From positions 55,098,918-55,162,917 of the forward strand of contig CM019216.1 in NCBI GenBank assembly GCA_009741485.1: a stretch of DNA of 64,000 bases, given 5' to 3'. Below the pieces are notes generated by a model that worked only from the letters and a program-made list of their open reading frames with translations, was not told the DNA's origin and did no database searches. A program made the translations under genes and the position numbers. Source of the DNA: Malurus cyaneus samueli (taxonomy: Eukaryota; Chordata; Aves; Passeriformes; Maluridae). Position 1 is the stretch's first letter. Each line of letters opens with the position of its first letter. Shown piece after piece: positions 13,359-25,760 of the stretch.

Positions 13359-13853
13359 AGAATCACAGAATCAGGTTTGGGTTTAAGGTTTGAGACCTTA
13401 AAGTTCATCTAGTTCCAACCCTTTACACTAGACCAGGTTTTTCAGATCCCCATTCAACCTGGATCACTTCCAGGGATGGGGCATCCCCTGTGCCTCTGGA
13501 CAAACTGTTCAGTGTTTCACCACCCTTACAGTAAAGAATTTCTTCCTAATATCTATGCTAAACTTACCCTCTATTGGTTAAAGACCATTACCCCTTGTCT
13601 TATCACAACGTGCTTTTGTAAAAAGTCCCTCTCCATCTTCCTTGTAGGCTCTTTTCTGGTGCTGGAAAGCTGCTGTGAGTTCTGCCAAGAACTGTTTCTT
13701 TTCTAGGCTGAACAACCTCAACTGTCCTCACAGCAGAGGTGCTCCAGCCCTCTCATTAACTCAGTGGGGGAGAATCACCTCCCTCAACCTGCTGGCCCTG
13801 TTGCTTTTGATGCAGTCCAGGGCGTATTTGGCCTCCTTGGCTGCGAGTTGTTG
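13359..13853 (-). mobile_element. CR1 LINE 3' fragment, internally deleted
   Basis: This is the 3' end of an avian CR1 retrotransposon on the minus strand. The terminus is at 13359 (AGAATCACAGAATC, the typical CR1 ATTCT-type end in reverse). It is followed by conserved blocks for a reversed CR1: TTCATCTAGTTCCAACCC, CACTTCCAGGGATGGGGCATC, AAAGAATTTCTTCCTAATAT, and GGGAGAATCACCTCCCTCAA near 13770. Compared with the usual CR1 order, about 14 bp are missing near 13721 and roughly 125 bp near 13767. The right edge is near 13853, after GGCTGCGAG. It carries no intact reading frame, and the open frame at 13476-13706 is antisense to the element. It is a dead 5'-truncated copy. Confidence 0.93.
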
Positions 13854-16800
13854 ATGCACATAATCTCCAAATATAATTATATCAGTCAGTATTTATATTT
13901 GATATGGAATAAAAATGAGCTGAATTAAAGGAGAGACTCTTTTTCCAAAAGGGAAAGCACTTTATATTATTATATTATATGTGCAGGTAGATACAATTCT
14001 TAGAATATCCAATGAGAATTTCCAGCTTTCTCTCAGAATTGTTTTTGTTTGGTTGGAGTTTTACAGCCTGAGATTCACATGCACTCACAGTACATCAAAA
14101 GAAGGGAAGCGCCTTCATATTTATAGAGATCAGCTCCAAAACATAAAGATGTTCCAGTTCATGAATAGGCTTTGAACGGTCTGGAGGAACATACAAATAT
14201 TTTCTAGAAAATTCTCCCATTGTTTGTATATAGCTGAGACACATCTTTGGAAATTGAAATGGCAGACAGAATTTACAAGGTCAGGAAGACATAAAGTAGA
14301 GGGAAAAGCCCAAAAGTCAAGAGAAATTTGATACCAAATTTGCATGTTCAATTTTAAAGAGGTCTTTTCAGAGAAAAAAGTGTTCTGCTCTCATAAAAGC
14401 TATCATAAATAAATATAATTTTTTGTTCTGAGAAAAATTACAGTGCTTTTATCCATTATAAAACAATTATATACAATGCTATAAATTCTGTTTGCTTTTT
14501 TTTTAATTCTCATCTCTTCCACTGGATGCCTGAGCAGTTTTTCAATCAAGTCCATTAACATAAATAAAGTGAGTCAATAAACATGCAATAAGAGTGCTTG
14601 GATTAACACATTTTGAAAATAAGTGGATTTATACAAGAAAATAACATTACAATAAATTTAATTAAAAGGCCCATATTCTGTTTTATTATTAAATCAAAGG
14701 TCCTGTATCCATATTCTGTGAAAGCAGAGTCTTGCATTATGCAAAAACAATACTTAGAAAACATTTTCCGTAAAACTTTTCTTTGGTTTGAAAGTATCCA
14801 TCTGACAATTCTACACATTGCTGACTGCTCGAACTGCGGGGTAAAAATTATAAAAATAGATGTTAAGACCATTTGCAGTGGAATATTTTATGTCTATGTC
14901 TGTTCCAAAATTAACAAATCAGTACAATGATCTGCCCTTCACAAGAAGTGCCTAATCAATGAACAAATGAGCTTTTGTGTGCTACCATGTTTCAATAGGT
15001 ATTTTTATTGTATTTTGGCAGAGGAAAAAAAACTTGACCTGAAAAATTGACTCAGTTTTTACTCTCAGTTCAGAAATTTGAATCAAACTTTTCTCCATTA
15101 TTAATCACCATATGTGCATTTTACCAATGACTGATCTATTAAGCTTCATGTTAATTGTGAAGTTGGCCTGTTTAATCCTAATACATAATGTATTTTAATG
15201 CACTTTGTTTCTACCAAAGGCTGACAAGTGTCATCTGATGAGTCAAGGGGATTGACATGGCACTTCAGACCAAACAGTATTCATTATTCAGCCTGCAGTG
15301 TTTCTGCAGAATGAGAGCTAGACTGTTGTGTGTGTTTCAGTGCCTCTCTTCAACTCTCTTGAGGAATGTAGGTAAAACCCTCTCAGTACTCCCTGAAACT
15401 GTTATACTTCTCTCACATGGCTGAAACTTAAGTTAGAGAATGAAAGACTACGCTGTTCTCAGAGTTCCAGAAAAACTGAAAGATGCAGCAACTGTATTTC
15501 TGATCTACATTTACTGTAAGTAGGATTTGTGCTAAACTCACTGTTCATGCGCTAAGATGCATCAGAGAGAGAGAGCAAGTCAAAACATTTTCACACAGAA
15601 ATTGATCTAAGCACTGTCTCATCAACAAGAATCATGGACAAACTTTTGGGCTGACAGGAAATCACCCTGCCTTTCAACCTCACAGCATGCTGGGACACTA
15701 CCTGTCATGCCCTCTTGGTGTTTTGCCATTAGAAATAAGAAGGCAACACCTTCTGCTGTCAGAATTCATTTTCTGATGGCTGTGTAGGTAATTGTGATGT
15801 CCCTTACCACACTCTGCAGTGTCCCTAAGTTGAGGATGGACACTCTACTCCACTGCATCACTGCTGTCCCCTGCTACGCACTCTGCTCTGTGGAAAAGTC
15901 ATGATACACCAGTTCTGCCACACAACCGTGGTCTGTGGAGCTCCACCAGAGGATATGGAGACTTGGTCAGACAGACCTCACAAATTGTGGTCTTCATCTG
16001 TGCTTGATTTCTTCTCTTCCTTCAGCCATGATATGAACCCCATTGTAACAGACCTTGGGGGAATATCAGCATTCAGAGCTCAGGTGCATCTCTGACTCAA
16101 GCTAATGCCAAGAGTGTGAACCACCAGGTTTTTTGTTGCCTTTTTGGGGCCCACAGATAACTTCCTAGATCTCAGCATTTTGTGTTATAGCTGGAACCAT
16201 GGCCTTCATATGGGTTGCATTTATTTCTTGAAGAGTTTGCATTTCTATCGAAAAACAACGTATAAACTTCTGCTGCAACACAGTCCTAGTGATTCAATCA
16301 ATTTACAAAAATTGAGGGCACAGATTTAGAAATTATGGCAACATTGTAAGAAAGTGTCATATGGACCAACTCCCCACACCCTTTGGGACATAATTCCACT
16401 GACTTTGGGAAATATTGCCTTAAGTTAAGCATCAATACCTTGAATATATTCTTCTTCTTCAGAGCAAGAAAATGACTCACAGCAGTTAGCTTGACAAACA
16501 AAATCACATTTTGCAGTCATGAACAATTAGTGATTAAGCTTTGATGATGCATTTGTTTATTATCTTGATTTAAGGTATGGTTTGTGCCTGTAGAGCATAG
16601 CAGGCATTTGTGCCTGTAGTCTCTCACACAGATCTTACACTTTGTAAATGTGCATATAGTAATTTTTTATTTATTTATTTATTTATTTTTATGCTGTGGT
16701 ACTTAATTTACATTGTGTTATTTCTGCTTTCTGTTTGGAATACTCATTGCATTTGGAAAAGATTAAGACTAGAAACACAAACACCAATGCAAACTGAGGC

Positions 16801-19800
16801 TTGAACAAGCATTTCTGACATTTTGCCTTAAGATGTCTCCTGATAAAAAATCATGATTCATGTTGTGCCAATACATTTATTTCTAAAGAATATTAGAAGA
16901 AATTTTGTTTTGCTAGAGCAGATGCTCACAAGTAGTTTCTCCCTCTTCTCTCTTAAAAGAGTTTCAGCTAAAACAGTACTCTAAGAATGTGAAAATATTT
17001 GAGTTGTTACAGAACATGATTTGTATTTCAAGACAATTTCAAGAGGTAAATTTAAGTTTTCTTCTTTTTTTAATTTTTTTTTTTTTAACTAGAGTCCAAT
17101 CTCCCCTTCTTCTTACTCACCGCTATTTTAGGGACATACAAATGAAATTTGAATATTTATGTATTGCAACTTGAAATTAGCTCTTCTCAGTTATTACTTC
17201 ACAGTCATAATGAGGTGATAATGTGTCTCTGTATAATTCAAGAGCCATCTGGATAATTCTTGTCCTTCTGCAGTAGCCTGATGATAATTTAGCCAATGGT
17301 TTTGATGTGAGGAAAGCTGTATTTGGTGTTTGTTAATTTACTCTATGTGACTTGCTTGTTATGGCATAGTGCGTTTGGATGACTCAAAATTAATGTTGTA
17401 CATTCTCATATCATTTACTCCATCTAAATCACATCTTACTCAATCCCATTTAAGTGATCATAATGATTTCTCTTCCATTAGAAATATATATTCATATAGA
17501 TTCATATACTTTTTCTCTCTTTCTCTCCAATTTACCAAATCTCAAACTGTCAAAGTCAGAAAACAAGAAGGTATGCAAACAAGGTTTCTAAAACTGCAGT
17601 TGTAATTAAAGGAAATAATGAAGTGTACCAGACATAGAAGATTTGAAATGCAAGGGGAAAGAAGAAAAATAATGCTTCCTGACATAAGGATAATTAAGCA
17701 TGTCGTAGCCTGAAGAGATGAAGGCTGGAGTTAATAACATTACACGGCTGTTCCTTCAGCTTTATGGGTTTTTTTCCAGCACCCTCATTTTACCTTCTTG
17801 CCTCAGTCAGTGAAGTCTTAATGTGTTGATGTATTACTGATGCTGCCTCCAACATGAAGCACTTTTCAATAAGATGAAAGGTAGTGTAATCAGTTAGTTA
17901 GGAGACAACAAAATGAATTCTAACTCTTGCCTGATATATGTGCTTGAGTTGGATTTAGAGGTGAGATTTCTGAAATCTTTGCTATGTTACTGAATACGTC
18001 TTTTTGTTCAGTCTGTGGTCTGAATTGATCTCTGGTTGGTCAGAAGAAGGAAATGAAAGGACATGTCTGAACTGTGAGGTTTGAAAGAAAAAGAAATTTC
18101 TGCAGCAATGTTTAAACTTGAACATTTTATTCTTAGCGTATTTTCCCAATTTTCTTTTAAAATCTCTTTTACCTTTTCTCTCACATCCAATTTCTTTTTC
18201 AACAATTTTGATTTTGCAAATGAAGGAGAGTGATACCAAATTTAGGGGGGGAAATGCTACATCAAAAATATTTTTATTGCTTTCTTTGGTGTTCTATAAT
18301 GAAAAAGAAAACATTTGATAATTTTTAATGCCCTTCAGTGTTCAGTTACAAAAAAAATGCTTTCTCTTTATTCTTCTATGTGACCACTGTATTTGTGGAC
18401 TCTGCGGTGGTCCTTATCCATGGCTGTCAAGTTTTTAGTTCCTTGATATCCATTTTCCTGAAATCCTCCTGAAAAGCCATTTAGCTTTCAGATGATACGT
18501 CGTAGGTGGAATGGTGGAGAAGGACTGTAAGGAACCTCACAGTAGAATTCTGAATAAAAAGTTTAGTAAGTATGGAAACAAAAAGCCGTCAAGTGCAATA
18601 TTTTACCAGAATTTGTAGTGTCTTATTTTAATGCTGAAAGATTATCAGGTGTCTGTATCTTTACCTTACATTTTCTCTTCTATGCAAGATGAGCAAAAAA
18701 GTGAGGTTTTCAAAAGTGATTCTGAACAGAAGAAGGTATCAGATGTCCAGAGTTTTGAAAAAGAAGCAAAATAAGTATGGCTGCATCTGTTTTACTAAAT
18801 AAAATAGAGCATGGAATCACTCTTCGGCCTTGAAGACAAGTGGCACAAACTGACCAGCACTGAACCTCCCATGGGTTTTAGATATCATCCATCGAGGCCC
18901 AATATATTGTCATTTTTTTTAGGTCAATTTTATCAATTCAGAGTTTCTGAGATAATGGGAATAGCTTCTCCTGGTTCCTAACCTGGGAACACGAGTTTCA
19001 TTGATGTTTGGCATAAAGATGAATCTGGGTATTAATGGGTACAAATTCTAGTGTTGGAACAGTGTGCAAAGAGCCTTTTTGGGTTACATCTTGGCAGTGG
19101 ATACTTGTGGAGGGCATTTGCTCTGACTCAGGCCTGTGCACCAGGAGAGTGGTAGTTATATGGTCCCTAACTGTGCAGAGAATGAACAATCAGCAGGCAG
19201 TGCTTGAGTCTGCTCTCCATCCCTTTTTATTCAGCAGTAGCTGTGTAGACTGTAAGACAATCTAAAAATACTTCCCCTAAGATCTGTGTGAAAGTGCTGA
19301 GTAAAAGTTTGACCTGTCTGGTAGCACAAAACACAGTGCTGAATATCTTAGTGATCGACAGGAAAAACCCAGGAGGAGGTTTTTCACTTAAAAATGCGCT
19401 TTCTCATCTTCTGGACCTGCTCAGCTTTCATCACTGCATACAGCTGTACCAAAATCCAATGATGGCTGTGAGGGAATGCTGCAAACCTCAGAATGGAGCT
19501 CTCAGGTATTGTTTCATTTGCAGAGATCATTCACTGGGCACTGCCTTTAGATGGAATGTGAGCCTTTCCTCATTTGATACTAAACGCTTTCTGAATTGTT
19601 TTAAATGAAGAGCTGTGGACCCATGAATGGAAAATAAACCTATTTTCTTCTAGTTGAAATGACATTAGTAGGATAATTTTAATATCTTTTTATCATTTGC
19701 TTTAGAATTTAAAACAACTCATAAAATTTTTATTTGGTTTACATCCTTTTGGGGCTCATTACAAGCACAATTCAACTCTGTCCCAATGTAATTTTTACCT

Positions 19801-22800
19801 AACAGGACATGGTTTTGCCCGGATTACCAACCCGCAGGTGCTTCTGAGATATTTTTTTTCATCAAAAGGGTTTCATTCTCTTAGCATGACAATTAGGTTG
19901 ATTAGTTCTAAGTGTAGACAGATCCAGCCATGCTAATAGAGTTAATTACTTCTGTTGCATGAAAATGTTTTGGAGGGATTTGCCCAGGCACTAGCAATGC
20001 CATTTGCCACAGCTGTCTGTGGGCTGGGAAGTGTTGGACAGTCTGATTAGAATGATGATTAACATCTAGAGGAACTCTTTCAGACACACAAAAGCCTTTG
20101 TATCTCGAGATATTTGGAGACAATTACACAATCTGGCATACTTGTATTTGAGCTAACAGCTCACCCCAAGATGTCTTGAAAACAGGTGAACACTCAACAG
20201 GATATGTCCCAATCTGTTTGGCAGAACTTGCTGAGTACCTTAGAGTGGTCAAAAAAAACTAAAGGAAATTCAGAATGTTCTAGACTTAATCATTCCTTGA
20301 CCAATTATTTACTCATTTGGGTAAATAAGAGATTTAGAGAAGAATTGAGAAGTTATATTAAATCAACAGGGATAAACTGAAAGATTGTTCTGCGGACTGA
20401 TGATCTTGACAGCAGCAAGACTGATATGGTGACATAAAACTGAAGGGTAAAAAAGACTGAGACTCTTGCAGTTGGCTGCTGCAAATTCTGCCTCTGATTT
20501 TTGTTGCCTGAGTTCTTGGTAATGTTTGGATGGAATTTATAGCTGTTCTTTCCTGGGATAAATCTTTCCAGGAGGAAGCAGCTCGAAATTCAGTGTAATC
20601 CATTGTGGAACCCAGGAGGGAACATGCTCTAAACTCGCTCTGGGAAAAAAAATGTACAGAAAGCTAAAAGGAACAGTCTCTAACAGCTGAAGACATCAAC
20701 AAAATAACACTGGATGAAAAATGTTCAGACAAAACCCCCTCTTTTTTGAGTTAACATTCAAAAGAGATTCAAGCAGAAAATATGAAAGAACAAAAAAAAT
20801 GGGGCAAATAATTCATTTAATGGAGAAAAAAAAACTGGGAAGGAAATCTTTGAAGGTGGCTTATTTATGTGAGTATAGATTGAAGTTTTGAGAATTCCCA
20901 CACAAGGATACACGTAGTATAACAAAAAAGACATTATTTGAAAACCTATCTTGGGCAGCTCTTCAAATATCAAAATATCAGTCTAAATGTTTTCCTTGCA
21001 ATGTTTAAATGTGTTAGAGTTGACTAATCCCATTTCTAAGCACTGACATCAAAAGCAAAAAAACAAAGGCCTCAGAAAATCAAGTTAGTGTGGATGTCAG
21101 GAAGAACTGGGATGGTCCAGGAGAATGCCACAAATAAGCTGACGATCTAATAAATAGATGCCTAGAAACTGAACAAGAGCAAAAGAATGACACTGTAACA
21201 ATGTTTGGAATCAGTCAATGTGCTTTGTCCTCAAGGAAAAAGAAATACATTCACAAATGTTATTTTCATAAAGGATCATTAAAGATATAATTTCATCTTC
21301 TTCATATTTTAAATAAAATTCCTTGTTTTTGTAAATTATAGCTTTCTACTTTAAAAAACTCATTCTTTCCAATAATCTTTTTCAAAGAACCTAAAGTTTT
21401 TGCATTTTTTTCCCCAAAGTTATTCACTTACACCCAGGGAAATTCAAACAATACTACAGTTAAAATAAAAACTTGCCTTCTCATCCAGGGTATGACTTTT
21501 CCAAGTGCTCTCCAAGCTGGGAGGAATGCCAAGGCTGTTGGATTTCTCTAAGGATCATAATCCTCCAAAATGAATTTGCTGTGAGACCAGCAAATTTAGC
21601 AGAAATGAACCTGAATTGTGATCCTTGCTATTCTCTGGGAAAATCTTACAACAATATTCTAAAATATTGCAGTAGAGAGTGTTGTTGGAGACTGAAGGAT
21701 TGTCTTTGGATAAATGTGCCAATCCATAGTCCCAAAAACATCTACAAGGTGGTGAGACAGTGCCATCCATAGGAAAAAGAATGGCCTGTAAAGACAATAC
21801 ACAATCTTTAAGAGGACTTGCAGACATGTTCCATCCTCTAAAACTCTCAGAGGAAGAATTTGTCCTGCTCTGTTTGCTGCAGAGTGTCCAGGGGCACACA
21901 GCTGGGAGCACAGAGATATTACCTGGTGTGCAGGAACCACCAGAGGTGGTGCTTTCTGCCATCTTCTACCTGCTGAGGTTAATTCTAAAATGAGCCCTGC
22001 TTCTTCTCACCTTCACACATCTCTATCACTACATTCTATGTGTCTCACTTATCTTTTCTATTCTTTCAAAATGCTAATGTGCAACTGCTTGAATTATTGG
22101 TGTGAAAATTGCTGCAGAATGTAGTTTTCAAAGGCTCAGAATTCAGCTGGCTGAAACTTGGTCCTTTTTTCTTAAAAACACAATTTTCATTGAGGCAACT
22201 GCTTATATTATCAGTCTTTCTCCATTTCCTTTTTATGTTGTTTAAAATTAAGATTTTTTTAAAATATATGAAAAATAATCTCTTTCCTCCAACTGCCAAG
22301 CAATTTTATTCTCCCTTTCTATCACTTTTATTAATCACACTGAGATTTCTGCTGTACGTTGTACCTGACATGAAAATTAGTGTTATTCTGCATCCACTCT
22401 GAATTTTATGAAGCACAATTATGTATTTCTTGATGAAATGTTCTTATGGAACATTCCTCTTCTCCCTTAACTGCCACTTGTCTTCTCTTCTACTTTTGTA
22501 AGAGACAGATCCTGTAGTGACTAACTCCCTTTCAATGAAATGTTGAACACCCACAGTTTGCTTTAAAACCAATGGATGTTAAGCATTTAATATCTTGGTT
22601 TTTAAAGGCTAGAATATTATGGCTCTTTTCTCCCTAGAGTGTCAACTGTAAGAGTGATGGGCCTTATTAAAATAAAAATGCCTTAAAATAACAGGTATCA
22701 TCTTATTTATACTAAATTAATGAAAATCATAGCATGAATTAATTCGACTTCCTTTACTTCCACAAAATAGTTTCTATTTCTTTTGTTTTAGGAGAAAATT

Positions 22801-22846
22801 TTTGATTGTGTTTAAAGGCAGATGAAAATAGAATTATTCTTTCACT
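13854..22846. other. AT-rich non-coding sequence
   Basis: No gene was recognised. It contains a (TTTA)n microsatellite at 16666-16689, a possible conserved non-coding stretch at about 15090-15330, and mixed-composition blocks at about 15600-16110, 19000-19610 and 21473-21993 that open short frames on both strands. None of their translations shows a recognisable domain. Confidence 0.55.
16666..16689. repeat. (TTTA)n microsatellite
   Basis: About six uninterrupted TTTA units lie in a T-rich context. It is a simple repeat, likely length-polymorphic. Confidence 0.9.
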
Positions 22847-23205
22847 TGTCTCTGCTGGTTTTGGCTAGGATGGAATTAATTTTCTTCATAATACTTGGTA
22901 TGAGACTATGTTTTGGATTTTTGTGCGGGAAACAGTGTTGATAACACAAGGATATTTTCATTATTGCTGAGCAGCGCTTATAGTGTGAAAACTTTTTTGC
23001 TTCTCACTCCACCCCAACCAACGAACAGGCTGGGGGTGCACAAGAAGCTGGGAGAAGACACAGCCAGGACAGATGACCTCAATTGACCAAAGGGATATCT
23101 CACACCACATGGTATCAGCATATAAAGCTGGGAAAGAAGGGGAGGACATTCAGAGTGATGCCATTTTTCTTCCCAAGTAATTGCTAGGCTGTGGAAAGCA
23201 AATTG
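22847..23205 (+). mobile_element. Avian endogenous retrovirus LTR, 3'-truncated
   Basis: The sequence matches, from memory, a very common avian ERVL-type LTR. It starts near 22847 with a diverged TG end followed by CTGGTTTTGGCTAGGATGG and AATTAATTTTCTTCATAAT. It continues through GGAAACAGTGTTGATAACAC and GGCTGGGGGTGCACAAGAAG to the promoter. A TATA box (TATAAA, 23121-23126) sits in the block CAGCATATAAAGCTGGG, followed by the leader block TTCCCAAGTAA near 23180. Beyond about 23205 I can no longer follow the LTR, so the R/U5 end is lost or too diverged. No internal viral genes flank it. It is a dead, solo or truncated LTR. Confidence 0.88.
23121..23126 (+). promoter_or_regulatory. TATA box of the truncated LTR
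   Basis: TATAAA lies in the conserved promoter block of this LTR family. Whether it still drives transcription cannot be judged from sequence. Confidence 0.7.
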
Positions 23206-25574
23206 CTTGAAAATTGCAGCAATTTGTTGGTGTGAAATATTTTTCTCCCCCCAGAAAGATAAAACTGAGCAAGGATCTAGACTTGTCGAATGAGTGAGGA
23301 GTGAAAGGACTGAACATATTCAGTATGCAATAGGTGAAGTGGGTGAAAACAGGAAACATCCCTGCTGTCTAGGGACCTGTCCTGCCAGTGTCTCACTTCA
23401 TTTCATTCCTTCCCAGGAGTGACTTCGGAGATCTGCTCCTGACTAAGGGTCACTTGTGTGACTGTGCTGGTTTGTGTAGTTATTGGGCCATGAGGAAGGC
23501 ATTTGCCCAGGACTGTCTTTTCTAGCACCAACCAGATACAGCTGGGAATCTAAAGGTGATTTTTCGGGGAAGCAGTTGTGCCACCAGCCTAGAAGTGCTT
23601 CCCATGGTGAGATGCTATGGCTTTCCCTTCACATCCTCTATTTATCAGCAAAGAAACTTTAACTTTTCTGCTAAAGAGGATTAACTGCCAAAAGACACAG
23701 ATCAGCACCAGTGACCCGTAGCTGAACTTAATGAAAGCTGCCACCAGACCTCAGAATTTTTTATTCAGTCCAACAACAGCTGCATTGTTTGAGGCTGTGT
23801 CATACAGGAATGGGAGAGACAGCAGTTACAAAATCAAGAGAATCGGTGAAAAGAACTTTCCAGGCTGAGAAACCACCTTCAAAGCCATTCAAGATTCTCC
23901 AACTAAATGAGGCAGACATAAAAAGAGACTTTGACCATATCTTTATCAGGCTACATTTCCAAAGTTGCAGAGGCCAGAATTTTGATGTTCTGGCCTTTAC
24001 CCTCTTCATATTACCTGGAGCACTGTGAGAAAAATACATGACTTGGTTCATCAGAAGACAAGTTGCCCAGCATAAACAAATCACAATTCCCTTTATCCGT
24101 TTCCATTTCCATTTCCGTCCAAACTAATTGCCATTATTTTAACTGTTTTCCCTTTAAGCACTTCATGATTTCAAGATCTGTAAATACAATTACAGCAGCA
24201 TAATGCAACATTGCCTTCTGATTTCTAATAAAGTATTTCTTAAATTATGTAATCCATTTATTCCTTTTAGCTTTTTGAAAATTCCTTAAATTACTCTAAG
24301 GAGAAAGTCTTGCAATTAACAAAAAAAAAAAAAATTAAAGAAAAATAAATCCCTGTTTAAAACATGAATAACCATGGCATTATCCATCCCTTGCAGTCTA
24401 GAACCAGTCAAATAAACCCAACCAAACCAAACCAAAACTAAAAGATAATAAAACTCCCCCAAAACCCCCCAAAAATGTTTTTACAATAATTTCCACCAAA
24501 AAGTATCTCCTATTCTATGGCACATTTTCAAAATTAGAATAATTTTGATTACCTCTGTTTCTAAATTCTCTGAAGTAGTTCAATTTTATAGGGTAGAGTA
24601 AAAATGAAACAACTGCTACTGCTCGTTCTGCGTTTCTGTTAGCATCCAGCTGTTCACCAGCAGCAGGGAATGTGACTTAGGGCATCTGATTACAATTGTC
24701 ATATATTTCAAACTGAAATATTTTTTTTGTCATAAAAGCAAATAGAGGTTGTAGCTGGACCCATGGAGTGAATATTGGTACATGCTCTCCTGCTTTATCA
24801 CTTTGTCATTTTTCTGTCAATTTCCAAAGACTTCCAGCTATATTTCATGTTGATTTTTAATTTTTTTTCTTCAAATCACAGAAACATGGTGGTCATAAGG
24901 AGAACATTCTGCTCACCTTTGAAGACAAATTGATGGTGCTCTGGAGAAAATTCTTTAGTTTAAGAGTGGGCTTAAAATTTTGTGGCTAGGAGCAAGTTAA
25001 CACCAACACATTTTATCCATCACATGGAATTTGCATAGACCAGGACGTTCCACTTATGTTATTTGCTAGATATTTTGCTCAAAAAATAGTCTGCAAATTG
25101 GAGAAAAGCACAAGTTGTTTCAATAGGAAACTTCCATAAGTAAAGAAGTTTTCCACTAAAAGAAGAAATATCTGTAGAACATACAAAACCAATGTTTATG
25201 CCTTTAACAGGTGTCTTAAGAACTCAAAGGATGGAGGTAAAGTTCCATAAATAAGTGCCTCAACATGGAGTCCAGTCTCACTTCACAGACCATTTTTTCT
25301 AGATTGTGATCTTTTTATCTCTCCTACACTGTCTTCAGTCAATTTATGCCTTTCCCAGAAATGCTTCCCAGAACTGACTGTTCCAGTTCTGACTGAGTGC
25401 TACCCTAGATAAACCCATGTCAATGAATTGGAGAGGTTATTTCCCTAAATAAAACAAGAGACTTTTTGAAGTGTTACAGAATTGTGCTTGGAGTGAAGAG
25501 TAACACATTTTTAGATTCATCTTGGCTTGTAATTCATGTCACCAATAGTTCTAATTGTGAAGAGGAGCTTCCTA
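23206..25574. other. AT-rich non-coding sequence
   Basis: No gene was recognised. It contains an A-run near 24322 and a (CCAAA)n-like stretch near 24417-24440. The overlapping frames at 23789-24084 on both strands have no recognisable product. Confidence 0.6.
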
Positions 25575-25760
25575 ACTTGTTCTCCAGTTCATGTTTTTGC
25601 ATGCTTTGTTATCTAAGTGTAGAACTTCACATTTGTCCTTTATGACTATCCTATGTTTTTTTCAGCCCATTTTTGAATTTGCTAAGGTGACTTTGAATTC
25701 TGTCAGCGTCTTGGTAATGTCTTTCTCCCAGCTTGCTCTCTTTTGCAAAAGTAATGAACA
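25575..25760 (-). mobile_element. Old CR1-type LINE fragment (reverse transcriptase region)
   Basis: The blocks AGAACTTCACATTTGTCCTT (about 25621), CCTATG then CAGCCCATTTTTGAATTTGC, TTTGAATTCTGTC and CTCCCAGCTTG appear in the order expected for a reversed CR1/L3-type reverse transcriptase region. They correspond to the part just upstream of the DDTKLG-type motif. Divergence is high, so this is an ancient copy with no usable reading frame. Edges are approximate. Confidence 0.72.
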
